Assembly: GCA_947492825.1 (NCBI GenBank)
Contig: CANLNT010000001.1
Span: forward strand, 2,232,001 to 2,296,000
DNA length: 64,000 nucleotides
Source of the DNA: an uncultured Paracoccaceae bacterium
GTDB lineage: Bacteria; Pseudomonadota; Alphaproteobacteria; Rhodobacterales; Rhodobacteraceae
Reading direction: 5' to 3'
Numbering within the stretch: the first letter of the stretch is position 1; each line of letters starts with the position of its first letter. A program made the position numbers and the translations under genes. This document shows, one piece after another, positions 18,053-27,036 of the stretch. Below the pieces are notes generated by a model. It saw nothing but the letters and a program-made list of their open reading frames with translations. It was not told where the DNA came from and searched no databases.

Positions 18053-18616
18053 ATGTTCATTCAGACCGAATCCACGCCAAACCCGGCGACGCTGAAATTC
18101 CTGCCCGGTCAGGCCGTTCTGGACGTGGGCACCGCCGATTTCCCAACAGTTGAGGCCGCAGAGGCATCCCCCTTGGCCAAACGCATCTTTGGCGCAGGTG
18201 GTGTGGCTGGCGTGTTCTTTGGCGTCGATTTTGTCACTGTGACCAAGGCCGAAGACGCCGAGTGGGACCATATCAAGCCCGGCATTCTGGGCGCGATCAT
18301 GGAACATTATCAATCCGGCGCATCGGTCATGGGTGAAGACCATCAGCCCGTGTCGGGCCATGCCGAACACACCGGCGAAGACGGCGAAATTGTGGGCCAG
18401 ATCAAAGAGTTGCTGGACACCCGCGTGCGCCCAGCGGTGGCACAGGACGGTGGGGACATCACGTTCCACGGTTTTGATCGCGGCATCGTCTATCTGCATA
18501 TGCAGGGGGCTTGTGCTGGCTGCCCGTCCTCGACCCTGACGCTGAAGATGGGGATTGAGAACCTGCTGCGGCACTACATCCCCGAAGTTATCGAAGTCCG
18601 CCCCGTGGCCGCGTGA
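18053..18616 (+). CDS. NifU-like (Nfu) iron-sulfur cluster carrier
   Basis: A 187-residue protein with the two-domain Nfu layout. The N-terminal domain is MFIQTESTPNPATLKFLPG, with AEASPLAKRIF and VFFGVDFVTV. The C-terminal NifU domain carries the cluster-binding CxxC in GACAGCPSSTLTLK. Such proteins deliver Fe-S clusters to apo-enzymes; succinate dehydrogenase later in this window is a typical client class. The ATG was chosen because the family N-terminus begins there. The stop overlaps the next start by one base. Confidence 0.93.
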   Translation: MFIQTESTPNPATLKFLPGQAVLDVGTADFPTVEAAEASPLAKRIFGAGGVAGVFFGVDFVTVTKAEDAEWDHIKPGILGAIMEHYQSGASVMGEDHQPVSGHAEHTGEDGEIVGQIKELLDTRVRPAVAQDGGDITFHGFDRGIVYLHMQGACAGCPSSTLTLKMGIENLLRHYIPEVIEVRPVAA

Positions 18617-18903
18617 TGGCGGACAAGGTTGAGGTTGAAAACGTCAACGTCCCTGGACAGGTGACCCGCGTCGATGCGGCCAAATATCACGCGATGAAAG
18701 ATGCGATGATGCAGGTCATGGCCGGTGCTGCGCCGATGACCGCCAATGCGATCAAAGAGGCTGCCAAGGCGCATTTGCCCGAAGATCTGTTCCCCGGCGG
18801 GGCCACATCGGGCTGGTGGCAGAAGTCAGTCCAGCTTGATCTGGAAGCCAAGGGCGTCGTTCAGCGCCATGCCACCAAGCCGCTGACCTTTACGCTGACA
18901 TGA
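18616..18903 (+). CDS. Conserved small protein, DUF6958-like
   Basis: A 95-residue soluble protein. The segments YHAMKDAMMQVM, LPEDLFPGGATSGWW and VQLDLEAKGVV look like a conserved uncharacterised family I associate with DUF6958; the assignment is from memory and moderate. A GTG one codon earlier is an alternative start. It sits between nfu and tsaB with overlapping start and stop codons, so it is part of the same transcript. Confidence 0.7.
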   Translation: MADKVEVENVNVPGQVTRVDAAKYHAMKDAMMQVMAGAAPMTANAIKEAAKAHLPEDLFPGGATSGWWQKSVQLDLEAKGVVQRHATKPLTFTLT

Positions 18904-19463
18904 CCACATTGCTTGCGTTTGATACCGCCGCGGCCCATTGCGCTGCCGCACTGTTGTTGCAAGGGCGTGTTGTGACGCGCGTGGACGCGATGGCGCGCGG
19001 ACAGGCCGAACATCTGATGCCAATGCTGGAAGAAGTGCTGACCGCCGAGGGACTGCATTGGCGCGATCTGGACGGGATTGGTGTGGGCATTGGCCCCGGC
19101 AATTTCACCGGCATCCGGATTTCCGTAGCGGCCGCGCGCGGTTTGGCGCTGGGGCTTGGGAAGCCCGCGATTGGCGTCAGCACCTTTGATGCACAGGCCT
19201 ATGGGCGGTCAGAGGCGACCATTGTGCTGCCCGCCCCCCGCGATCAGGTCTATGTGCAACGGGCCGATGACGCATCGCAATTTTTGCGGGCGGAAGAGGC
19301 CCCGGCGGGCGCCCCGTTAAAGGACACAAGCACGATGATCGCGGACCTCGCACAGGTGGCCGCAAGCCGGTTGGGCACGCCGCAGCCGCGCCCTGCCCCG
19401 CTTTACATGCGCCCCGCCGATGCCGCGCCACCCAAGGAGGCAGCCCCGGTGATCCTGGGATGA
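18900..19463 (+). CDS. tsaB: tRNA threonylcarbamoyladenosine complex dimerisation subunit TsaB
   Basis: A 187-residue ASKHA-fold protein. The N-terminal LAFDTAAAHCAAAL, the GQAEHLMPMLEEVL segment and VGIGPGNFTGIRISVAAARG are the TsaB signatures. It partners with TsaD and TsaE to make t6A37 in ANN-decoding tRNAs. It is slightly shorter than the E. coli protein, as is common in this group. It overlaps both neighbours by 4 bases, and rimI follows as in many genomes. Confidence 0.94.
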   Translation: MTTLLAFDTAAAHCAAALLLQGRVVTRVDAMARGQAEHLMPMLEEVLTAEGLHWRDLDGIGVGIGPGNFTGIRISVAAARGLALGLGKPAIGVSTFDAQAYGRSEATIVLPAPRDQVYVQRADDASQFLRAEEAPAGAPLKDTSTMIADLAQVAASRLGTPQPRPAPLYMRPADAAPPKEAAPVILG

Positions 19464-19864
19464 CCGCTGAGGCCGCCGCGCTGGCGCGGACCCATGCCGC
19501 CGCCAATCAAGCGGATCGCGCGTGGACCGCGCGCGAATTCCAAGACCTTCTGGATGCCGGTGCCACCCTCACCGGTGATGCGCGCAGTTTCGTGCTGGGC
19601 CGCATCATTGCGGATGAAGGCGAGGTCCTGACGCTGGCCACCCACCCCGACCACCAGCGCAAAGGGCTGGCGCGGGCGGCACTCGCCGCATTCTGCGCCA
19701 CCTGCGACACCGTCTTTCTGGAAGTCGCAGCGGACAATGCAGCCGCCCTTGCGCTGTATCGCAGTGCGGGGTTTGCGCAGGTCGGCAAGCGGGCGGGATA
19801 TTACAAACGCCCGAATCACACCCCCGTCGACGCCTTGGTTTTGCAATACAAAGCGGCGGGCTGA
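19460..19864 (+). CDS. rimI: GNAT acetyltransferase, RimI type
   Basis: A 134-residue GNAT protein with the acetyl-CoA-binding motif as HPDHQRKGLARAAL and the later EVAADNAAALALYRSAGF segment. RimI acetylates the N-terminus of ribosomal protein S18. Assignment to RimI rather than another GNAT rests on the coupled tsaB-rimI order. The stop codon is followed within seven bases by a palindromic operator candidate. Confidence 0.85.
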   Translation: MTAEAAALARTHAAANQADRAWTAREFQDLLDAGATLTGDARSFVLGRIIADEGEVLTLATHPDHQRKGLARAALAAFCATCDTVFLEVAADNAAALALYRSAGFAQVGKRAGYYKRPNHTPVDALVLQYKAAG

Positions 19865-19870
19865 TGGTTT

Positions 19871-19888
19871 TTTGACCAGTCGGTCAAA
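19871..19888. promoter_or_regulatory. RutR-like operator TTTGACCAGTCGGTCAAA
   Basis: A palindrome with 7-bp arms. It matches the published E. coli RutR consensus TTGACCAnnTGGTCAA at all specified positions but one. It lies about 180 bases before the nucleoside-type binding protein gene. RutR senses uracil and controls pyrimidine and purine use. Assignment to a RutR orthologue is an inference. Confidence 0.5.
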
Positions 19889-19939
19889 AGCAAAACGCGG
19901 GGGAACCTAGGGAAACCCGCCCAATTGCCGAAGAATCGG

Positions 19940-19970
19940 TTGACCCCCGCCCCGCGCCGTTGCCTTATCT
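19940..19970 (+). promoter_or_regulatory. Possible sigma70-type promoter of the nucleoside transporter operon
   Basis: TTGACC and TTATCT are separated by 19 bases, about 100 bases upstream of the binding-protein gene. The spacer is longer than ideal, so this is tentative. Confidence 0.3.
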
Positions 19971-20067
19971 TGCGATGGACCGGCTTGACCGGCTCGCATT
20001 TTCACGGGGGCGTGGCGCGTGTTTGTGACGCCAAAGCCCCCCAACAGAAACGACCTGGGAGAAACCA

Positions 20068-21078
20068 ATGACCCTTATGACAAAATTCCTCGGCGCATCC
20101 GCTGCAGTGGCGCTGACCGCAAGTGCCGCATGGGCCGACGGCCACGGCGCTGATCCCGCAATCATCTTTGACCTGGGTGGCAAGTTCGACAAATCCTTCA
20201 ACGAGTCTGCATTCAACGGCGCCACCCGTTGGGCCGAAGAAACCGGCGGGTCCTTCGCCGAGGTCGAGCTGCAGTCCGATGCCCAGCGCGAGCAGGCCCT
20301 GCGCCGCTTTGCAGAAGCGGGCAACAACCCCATCGTGATGGCAGGCTTTGCCTTTGCCACGGCACTGGGTGAGGTTGCACCGGATTATCCTGACACCAAG
20401 TTCCAGATCATCGACATGGTGGTTGATGCCGACAACGTGCGGTCGATCGTGTTCGCTGAAGAGCAGGGTTCCTATCTGGTCGGCATGGCGGCGGCCATGG
20501 CATCCGAGACCGGCACCGTTGGTTTCATCGGCGGCATGGACATTCCGCTGATCCGTAACTTTGCCTGTGGCTATGCCCAGGGCGTGAAAGCAGCAAACCC
20601 CGATGCGACCGTGATCGCCAACATGACAGGCACAACGCCTGCCGCTTGGAACGACCCGGTTAAAGGGTCCGAGCTGACGATTGCGCAGATCAGCCAGGGC
20701 GCTGACGTAGTCTATGCTGCTGCTGGCGGCACCGGTGTGGGCGTGCTGCAAACGGCTGCTGACGAAGGCATCCTGTCGATCGGTGTGGACAGCAACCAGA
20801 ACTATCTGCACCCCGGTCAGGTTCTGACCTCGATGATGAAGCGCGTGGACAATGCGGTTTATGACGCGTTCAAGGCGGGCACCGATCTGGAGCCCGGTTT
20901 CAACGTCATGGACCTGTCCAATGGTGGTGTGGGCTATGCGGTTGACGAGAACAACGCAGAACTGATCAGCGCCGACATGGCCGCAGCCCTTGAGGATGCA
21001 CAGGCCAAGATCGCCGCGGGTGAGATCATGGTTCACAACTACAACAGCGACGAAACCTGCCCGGCCTATGACTTCTAA
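20068..21078 (+). CDS. BMP-family ABC transporter substrate-binding protein
   Basis: A 336-residue periplasmic protein with a signal peptide (cleavage after about residue 24, AWA-DG) and the BMP/PnrA fold: IIFDLGGKFDKSFNESAFNG, GFAFATALGEVAPDYPDTKF, GMDIPLIRNFACGYAQGVKA. The family captures nucleosides, mostly purine nucleosides. It is the first gene of an operon with one ATPase and two permeases. An intercistronic hairpin follows, the usual way of making more binding protein than membrane components. Confidence 0.92.
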   Translation: MTLMTKFLGASAAVALTASAAWADGHGADPAIIFDLGGKFDKSFNESAFNGATRWAEETGGSFAEVELQSDAQREQALRRFAEAGNNPIVMAGFAFATALGEVAPDYPDTKFQIIDMVVDADNVRSIVFAEEQGSYLVGMAAAMASETGTVGFIGGMDIPLIRNFACGYAQGVKAANPDATVIANMTGTTPAAWNDPVKGSELTIAQISQGADVVYAAAGGTGVGVLQTAADEGILSIGVDSNQNYLHPGQVLTSMMKRVDNAVYDAFKAGTDLEPGFNVMDLSNGGVGYAVDENNAELISADMAAALEDAQAKIAAGEIMVHNYNSDETCPAYDF

Positions 21079-21102
21079 AGTCGCCTGACAGGCCAAGAGA
21101 TG

Positions 21103-21131
21103 GGGCCGTGCCAGCAATGGCGCGGCCCTTT
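21103..21131 (+). terminator. Intercistronic hairpin after the binding-protein gene
   Basis: GGGCCGTGCC pairs with GGCGCGGCCC (one G-U) over a 6-base loop, followed by TTT. It probably causes partial termination or protects the upstream mRNA from 3' decay. Confidence 0.6.
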
Positions 21132-21149
21132 GCAATAGGGGGGATTGGG

Positions 21150-21509
21150 ATGTCAGCACTGGACACATTCTTTGCGGCCTGGAGCATCACGGATGCCGCC
21201 GCGCGCCACGACACGATTGCGCAGGCCTGCGCAGATGGGGTCAGCTATTCCGATCCGCGGTCGGGCGGACGTTTGCAGGGGCTTGATGCGGTCGCCGCAT
21301 ACGTCGGCATGTTCAGTGCCAATGCGCCCGGTTGGACCGCAAAAGTTGACGCCGCAGATGAGGTCAACGGCTACATGTGCGCCACGGTCGTCTTTGGCGG
21401 CAAGGGGCCGGATGGGCAGGACATGGCGCAGCACGGCACCTATTTCGCCGACCGCGATGACAGCGGCAAAATCACGATGCTGGCCGGATTTGTCGGAGGC
21501 GGACAATGA
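21150..21509 (+). CDS. NTF2/SnoaL-like small protein
   Basis: A 119-residue protein resembling the SnoaL/NTF2 cone fold: DTFFAAWSITDAAARHDTI, DGVSYSDPRSGG, LQGLDAVAAYVG and a C-terminal DSGKITMLAGF strand. No enzymatic residues can be assigned with confidence. It lies inside the transporter operon and overlaps the ATPase start by 4 bases, so it is co-expressed. A role in handling the imported compound is possible but unproven. Confidence 0.72.
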   Translation: MSALDTFFAAWSITDAAARHDTIAQACADGVSYSDPRSGGRLQGLDAVAAYVGMFSANAPGWTAKVDAADEVNGYMCATVVFGGKGPDGQDMAQHGTYFADRDDSGKITMLAGFVGGGQ

Positions 21510-23047
21510 ATGTAACCTCGATTGCCCCCGCGATTGAGCTGAAGGGCATCAGCAAGGCCTTTGGTCCGGTGCAGGCCAACAAGGATATCTCGATCCGCGT
21601 GATGCCCGGCACGATCCACGGGATCATCGGGGAAAACGGCGCGGGCAAATCGACGCTGATGTCGATTTTGTACGGGTTTTATAAGGCCGATAAGGGCGAA
21701 ATCTTTATCGGCGGGCAGAAAACCACAATTCCTGACAGTCAGGCGGCCATCGCCGCAGGCATCGGGATGGTGTTCCAGCACTTCAAGCTGGTCGAGAATT
21801 TCACCGTTCTGGAAAACATCGTGCTGGGCGCAGAGGACAGCGGTTTGCTGAAACCCTCGCTGAAACGTGCGCGGGCGGAGTTGAAGTCACTGGCCGAGGA
21901 ATACGAGCTGAACGTGGACCCCGATGCGACGATTGAAGACATCGGCGTGGGGATGCAGCAGCGTGTCGAAATCCTCAAGGCGCTTTATCGCAAGGCCGAC
22001 ATTCTGATTTTGGACGAACCCACCGGCGTGCTGACCCCTGCCGAGGCCGATCAGCTGTTCCGCATTCTGGGACGACTGAAGGAAGAGGGCAAAACGATCA
22101 TCCTGATCACCCACAAGCTGCGCGAGATCATGGATATCACCGACACCGTCAGCGTCATGCGGCGCGGCGAGATGACCGCGACGGTCAAGACGGTCGACAC
22201 CTCTCCGCCCGAGCTGGCGGAACTGATGGTGGGCCGTAAGGTCTTGTTACAGGTCGACAAAAAGCCCTCCGAACCGGGTGAGGTCATTCTGGATGTGCAG
22301 GACCTGAACGTCACCGACGCCAAGGGTGTGCACCGCGTAAAAGGCATCAGCTTTCAGGTGCGCGCGGGCGAAATTCTGGGCATCGCCGGGGTCGCGGGCA
22401 ATGGGCAGTCCGAACTGCTGGAGGTTCTGGGGGGCTATGAAAACGGCACCGGCACAATCACGATGAATGGTGAGGCCATTGACCTGACCGGCGCGCATTC
22501 CGACGGGCAAAGCAGGCGGTTGCGCGGTATTGCCCATGTGCCAGAGGATCGCCAGCGCGAAGGGCTGATCATGGATTATGCGGCCTGGGAAAACACCGCC
22601 TTTGGCTATCACCATGACGCGAAATACCAGCGTGGCATGTTGATGGACAACAACGCCATCAAGCAGGACACCGAGGAAAAGATGGGCCGTTTCGACGTGC
22701 GTCCGCCCGATCCGAAACTGGCGGCCAAGAACTTTTCCGGCGGCAACCAGCAAAAGATCGTGCTGGCCCGCGAGATTGAGCGAAACCCCGACCTGTTGCT
22801 GATCGGGCAGCCGACACGCGGCGTGGATATTGGGGCGATCGAGTTCATTCACCAGCAGATCGTCGCCCTGCGGGATCAGGGCAAGGCGATCCTGCTGGTC
22901 TCGGTCGAGTTGGAGGAGATCCTGTCGCTGTCAGACCGGATCGCCGTGATGTTTGACGGCAAGATCATGGGCGAACGTATGCCCGACGCCACGGACGAAA
23001 AAGAGCTGGGCCTGCTGATGGCCGGGATGACGAAGGGGGCGGCGTAA
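21506..23047 (+). CDS. Nucleoside-type ABC transporter ATP-binding protein (two domains)
   Basis: A 513-residue protein with two tandem nucleotide-binding domains, as in carbohydrate/nucleoside ABC importers. The first has a good Walker A (GENGAGKSTLMSIL) and LILDEPTGVL. In the second the Walker A is degenerate (GVAGNGQSEL), but the signature SGGNQQKIVLAREI and TRGVDIG are intact. This asymmetry is normal for the RbsA/BMP class. The stop overlaps the first permease gene by one base. Confidence 0.94.
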   Translation: MNVTSIAPAIELKGISKAFGPVQANKDISIRVMPGTIHGIIGENGAGKSTLMSILYGFYKADKGEIFIGGQKTTIPDSQAAIAAGIGMVFQHFKLVENFTVLENIVLGAEDSGLLKPSLKRARAELKSLAEEYELNVDPDATIEDIGVGMQQRVEILKALYRKADILILDEPTGVLTPAEADQLFRILGRLKEEGKTIILITHKLREIMDITDTVSVMRRGEMTATVKTVDTSPPELAELMVGRKVLLQVDKKPSEPGEVILDVQDLNVTDAKGVHRVKGISFQVRAGEILGIAGVAGNGQSELLEVLGGYENGTGTITMNGEAIDLTGAHSDGQSRRLRGIAHVPEDRQREGLIMDYAAWENTAFGYHHDAKYQRGMLMDNNAIKQDTEEKMGRFDVRPPDPKLAAKNFSGGNQQKIVLAREIERNPDLLLIGQPTRGVDIGAIEFIHQQIVALRDQGKAILLVSVELEEILSLSDRIAVMFDGKIMGERMPDATDEKELGLLMAGMTKGAA

Positions 23048-24138
23048 TGGATGTGATGCCAAGATGGGCCGAAGTGGTCCTTGTGCCGCTGATCAGCCTT
23101 GTGCTGGCGCTGGCCCTGTCGATGGTGGTGATCGCCGCGATTGGCGAGGACCCGTTCAACGCCTTGAAAATCATGGCAAATGCCGCACTGGGGTCAACCG
23201 AAGGCATCGGCTATACGCTGTATTACGCGACCAACTTTATCTTTACCGGGTTGGCCGTGGCGGTGGCGTTTCATGCGCGACTTTTCAACATCGGCGGCGA
23301 GGGTCAGGCGATGCTGGGCGGGCTTGGCGTGGCGGTGGTCTGCCTTTATCTTCCCATGCCGCACTGGACGATTGCGCTGGTTGTGGCGGCACTCGCCTCT
23401 GCCATTTTCGGGGCAGCCTGGGCGGCGATCCCGGCCTATCTGCAGGCACGGCGCGGCAGCCACATTGTGATCACCACGATCATGTTCAACTTTATCGCCG
23501 CTGGTGTGCTGATTTACATGCTGCGCGAGGTAATGAAGCCCGAAGGGTCGATGGAACCGGCCAGCCCCAAGTTCGCTGAATCGACCCATTTGCCAAGTTT
23601 TTATGACATGGCGCAGATGTTCGGCTGGGAGGCGTTCGCCTCTGCCCCGGCCAATATCACCTTTTTCGTGGCGCTTGCGGCCTGCTATCTGATCTGGCTG
23701 CTGATCTGGCACACGCGGCTGGGCTATGAAATCCGCGCGCTGGGGCATTCGGAAACGGCCGCGAAATATGCGGGCATCGACCCGGTGAAGCTGACGATGA
23801 TTGCGCTGCTGATCTCTGGCGGGCTGGCTGGCATGATGGCCATTAACAACGTGCTGGGCGAGGCCGAGCGGCTGGTGCTGAACGCCACTGAGGGGGCCGG
23901 GTTCATCGGGATTGCCGTGGCCCTGATGGGGCGCAACCACCCTGTGGGCATCATCATCGCGGCTGTGCTGTTCGGGATGCTGTATCAGGGGGGTGCGGTG
24001 CTGGCGCAGGACACCAAGATCCCCGTGCAGATGGTGATTGTCATTCAGGCGTTGGTGATCATGTTTACCGGCGCGCTGGATAATATGGTGCGCGCACCGC
24101 TGGAACGGGTGTTTCTGGCCCGGCGCAGGAGGGCCTGA
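23047..24138 (+). CDS. Nucleoside-type ABC transporter permease 1
   Basis: A 363-residue inner-membrane permease (BPD_transp_2 family) with about ten hydrophobic segments. The conserved FNIGGEGQAMLGGLG near residues 80-95 and the IRALGHSETAAKYAGID cytoplasmic loop identify the larger permease of BMP-type systems. It forms a heterodimer with the second permease downstream. Confidence 0.93.
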   Translation: MDVMPRWAEVVLVPLISLVLALALSMVVIAAIGEDPFNALKIMANAALGSTEGIGYTLYYATNFIFTGLAVAVAFHARLFNIGGEGQAMLGGLGVAVVCLYLPMPHWTIALVVAALASAIFGAAWAAIPAYLQARRGSHIVITTIMFNFIAAGVLIYMLREVMKPEGSMEPASPKFAESTHLPSFYDMAQMFGWEAFASAPANITFFVALAACYLIWLLIWHTRLGYEIRALGHSETAAKYAGIDPVKLTMIALLISGGLAGMMAINNVLGEAERLVLNATEGAGFIGIAVALMGRNHPVGIIIAAVLFGMLYQGGAVLAQDTKIPVQMVIVIQALVIMFTGALDNMVRAPLERVFLARRRRA

Positions 24139-24141
24139 GCG

Positions 24142-24774
24142 ATGGATTACGCGACCTATCTGCCCGGTTTTCTGGCCGCCTATGCCATTTTGCTGGTGGG
24201 GGCGTCCTCGCCCGGTCCGGCGGTGGCATTGCTGTTTGGCATCGCCAGCGCACAGGGCCGTGGCCCCGCACTGGTGACCACGGCGGGGATCAGCACCGGC
24301 AGTGCCACGATCAACGTGCTGACGCTGATCGGTGTGGGCCTGATCCTGCAACAAGCCGCTTGGGCAATGACCGCGTTTCGCATCATTGGGGCCGCCTATC
24401 TGGCCTATCTGGCCTATGGCGCATTCAAGAAGGCCCTGAACCCGCCCAAGGTTGTGGCAGCAAGCGCGCCGCGCGCCAGCACCGGGCGGCTGTTCATCAT
24501 CGGTTATCTGCTGCAGGTCACCAACCCCAAGGCGATTGCATTCTGGCTGGCAATCGCCGCCGTGGGCGCAACAGAGGGTGGCGGCATCGCCGTGATCCTG
24601 GCCTTTGTGGCAGGCGCCTGGGCGATGTCATTCATCTGCCACGGCGCTTGGGCGGTCGTTTTGTCCACCCCTGCAGTCAGGCGCGCCTATGTTAGTGGGC
24701 GGCGCTGGATCGAAGGCGCGCTGGGTGTTTTCTTTGGCATCTTCGCCTTCAAACTTGCCACGTCGGAGGCCTGA
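24142..24774 (+). CDS. LysE-family translocator
   Basis: A 210-residue membrane protein with six hydrophobic segments and the LysE/RhtB N-terminal pattern SSPGPAVALLFGIASAQGRG, plus QVTNPKAIAFWL. The family exports amino acids and related metabolites. It is placed between the two permease genes of an importer with gaps of only three bases, so it is clearly co-transcribed. It might relieve build-up of a breakdown product of the imported nucleoside; this is speculation. Confidence 0.9.
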   Translation: MDYATYLPGFLAAYAILLVGASSPGPAVALLFGIASAQGRGPALVTTAGISTGSATINVLTLIGVGLILQQAAWAMTAFRIIGAAYLAYLAYGAFKKALNPPKVVAASAPRASTGRLFIIGYLLQVTNPKAIAFWLAIAAVGATEGGGIAVILAFVAGAWAMSFICHGAWAVVLSTPAVRRAYVSGRRWIEGALGVFFGIFAFKLATSEA

Positions 24775-24777
24775 GCC

Positions 24778-25941
24778 ATGGATTTCTACACAATTGTTCA
24801 GCTGGCCGACGCGACATTGCGCATGGCGATCCCGTTGTTGCTGGCCTGTCTGGCCGGTCTGTTCAGCGAACGCGCGGGCATTTTCGACATCGGGCTGGAA
24901 GGCAAGATGCTGGCGGCGGCGTTCCTGTCGGCGGCGGTGAGCTTTGCAACCGGGTCGGTCTGGATCGGCTTGCTGGCGGGGATAGGCGCGTCGCTGCTGT
25001 TGTCGCTGATCCATGGCATCGCGTCGATCACCTTCCGGGGCAATCAGCTGATTTCAGGTGTTGCCATCAACTTCCTCGCCGCCGGTCTGACCGTGGTGAT
25101 TGCCGAGGGTTGGTTTCGTCAGGGCGGGCGCACGCCGTCGCTGTCGGGGGCGGCGCGGTTTGACGGGATCGACTTTCCCGGCGCACTGACCCGCATCCGT
25201 GACAAGTTGCAGGCCAGTCCGGGCATGCAATTCTATTCAGAGCTGATCAGCGGCCATTCGATCCTTGTTTATATCGGGCTGATCGCGGTGCCGTTGTCGT
25301 GGTGGGTGCTGTACCGCACACGCTTTGGACTGCGCCTGCGCGCGGTGGGTGAAAACCCCGCAGCGGTGGACACCGCGGGCATCAATGTGGTGCAGCTGCG
25401 CTTTGCCGCCGTGCTGATCTGCGGCGTGCTGTGCGGAATTGCGGGGGCCTATCTGTCAACAGCGGTGCAGGCCGGGTTCACCAAGGACATGACCGCAAAC
25501 CGGGGCTTTATCGCGCTGGCGGCGTTGATCTTTGCCAAGTGGCGGCCATGGCACGCGATGGGGGCCTGTCTGCTGTTTGGTCTGTTCTTTGCCATCGACA
25601 ACCGGTTCCAGAACATCCAGCTGGATGCGCTGTGGGTTGTGGTGATCCTGATCGGGATTTCGGCCCTGCTGACCGGCTATGCCCTGCGCCGCGACAAGAT
25701 CGACGTGATGGTGCTGGGTGGGTTGTCCGCGGTGCTGACGGTGATTGCGCTGATGCTGTGGGGTAGCCTTGCCAGCACATCAGAGGCAGGCCTGTTTGGC
25801 AGCCTGATGGAAACCATCAAACTGCCGGGCGAGTTCATCCAGTCCCTGCCCTATATCCTGACCGTGGTGATCCTTGCAGGCTTTGGCGGCAAGGCCATCG
25901 GGCCGCGCGCCGGGGGCGAGCCTTATGTGAAGGAACGCTGA
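24778..25941 (+). CDS. Nucleoside-type ABC transporter permease 2
   Basis: A 387-residue permease of the same family as the first. The signature ERAGIFDIGLEGKMLAAAFLS lies near residue 35, and LRLRAVGENPAAVDTAGI is the coupling loop. About ten membrane segments are visible. It is longer than many homologues because of an extra C-terminal pair of segments. It is the last gene of the transporter operon; about 170 non-coding bases follow. Confidence 0.93.
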   Translation: MDFYTIVQLADATLRMAIPLLLACLAGLFSERAGIFDIGLEGKMLAAAFLSAAVSFATGSVWIGLLAGIGASLLLSLIHGIASITFRGNQLISGVAINFLAAGLTVVIAEGWFRQGGRTPSLSGAARFDGIDFPGALTRIRDKLQASPGMQFYSELISGHSILVYIGLIAVPLSWWVLYRTRFGLRLRAVGENPAAVDTAGINVVQLRFAAVLICGVLCGIAGAYLSTAVQAGFTKDMTANRGFIALAALIFAKWRPWHAMGACLLFGLFFAIDNRFQNIQLDALWVVVILIGISALLTGYALRRDKIDVMVLGGLSAVLTVIALMLWGSLASTSEAGLFGSLMETIKLPGEFIQSLPYILTVVILAGFGGKAIGPRAGGEPYVKER

Positions 25942-26115
25942 CGCCGGTTTGCGGTCGCGCGCAGGCCACCAGTAAGTCCAGATGCCGCGATGTGTATGGC
26001 CACGTTGCGGCATTTTTCGCACTTGCAGCATTTTTTCCGTTCAGAGGTTTGACACCCTTTGGGAATAGGCGTTTGGTGCGGCCACACGCGGCCACGCTTA
26101 TCGCCGGGATAGCCC

Positions 26116-27036
26116 ATGCAAATTTACCTTCCAATCGCCGAGGTTTCGGTGAACGCGTTCCTCCTTTTGGGGTTGGGCGGCATGGTGGGGATTTTGTCGG
26201 GCATGTTTGGCGTGGGCGGCGGGTTTCTGATGACGCCGCTGTTGTTCTTTATCGGTATCCCGCCGGCGGTGGCCGTCGCGACCGAAGCCAACCAGATCGT
26301 CGCGTCGTCCTTTTCGGGCGTGTTGGCCCATCTCAAACGCAAGACCGTTGATCTGAAGATGGGAACGGTGCTGCTGGTCGGCGGCCTTTTTGGGTCGGCG
26401 CTGGGGATATTATTGTTCAACTATCTGCGCTCTCTCGGTCAGGTCGAGCTGTTGGTGCAGCTGTGCTATGTGGTCTTTCTGGGCATCATTGGTGCGCTGA
26501 TGTTTGTCGAAAGCCTGAACGCGATCCGGCGATCCAAGGCAGCGGGCGGGGCCGTGCCCAAGCGGCGCAAGCACAATTGGGTGCATAACCTACCGTTCAA
26601 GGTCAAATTCCGGGTCTCTGGCCTTTATATCAGTGTGATCCCGCCCCTTTTGGTCGGTGTGCTGGTCGGTATTCTGGCCGCGATCATGGGTGTCGGCGGC
26701 GGTTTCATCATGGTGCCCGCAATGATCTATTTGCTGGGCATGCCGACCAAGGTGGTGGTTGGCACATCGCTGTTTCAGATCATTTTTGTCACCGCCTTCA
26801 CCACGATGCTGCACGCCACCACCAACTTTACCGTGGATATCGTGCTGGCGGTGCTGCTGCTGGTCGGCGGTGTGATTGGCGCGCAGATCGGCACCCGGAT
26901 CGGGGTGCACATGAAAGCCGAGCAATTGCGCATCTTGCTGGCGATGCTGGTGCTGGCGGTCTGCGGCAAGCTGGCCTTTGATCTGCTGATCACCCCGGCA
27001 GAGCTTTATTCGCTGGGCACCGGGGGGCATTCATGA
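26116..27036 (+). CDS. TauE/SafE-family sulfite/anion exporter
   Basis: A 306-residue membrane protein with two homologous halves, each with the TauE pattern: GILSGMFGVGGGFLMTPLL and GILAAIMGVGGGFIMVPAM. The family moves sulfite, sulfoacetate or other small anions out of the cell. It is coupled to the following TIGR02186 gene by a 4-base overlap, a pairing seen across alphaproteobacteria. Confidence 0.92.
   Translation: MQIYLPIAEVSVNAFLLLGLGGMVGILSGMFGVGGGFLMTPLLFFIGIPPAVAVATEANQIVASSFSGVLAHLKRKTVDLKMGTVLLVGGLFGSALGILLFNYLRSLGQVELLVQLCYVVFLGIIGALMFVESLNAIRRSKAAGGAVPKRRKHNWVHNLPFKVKFRVSGLYISVIPPLLVGVLVGILAAIMGVGGGFIMVPAMIYLLGMPTKVVVGTSLFQIIFVTAFTTMLHATTNFTVDIVLAVLLLVGGVIGAQIGTRIGVHMKAEQLRILLAMLVLAVCGKLAFDLLITPAELYSLGTGGHS

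Noticed and set aside
23194-24354. Minus-strand open frame of 386 codons across the permease gene
   Set aside because: Shadow of a membrane protein gene; it is dominated by His, Gln, Arg and Asp and lacks any motif.
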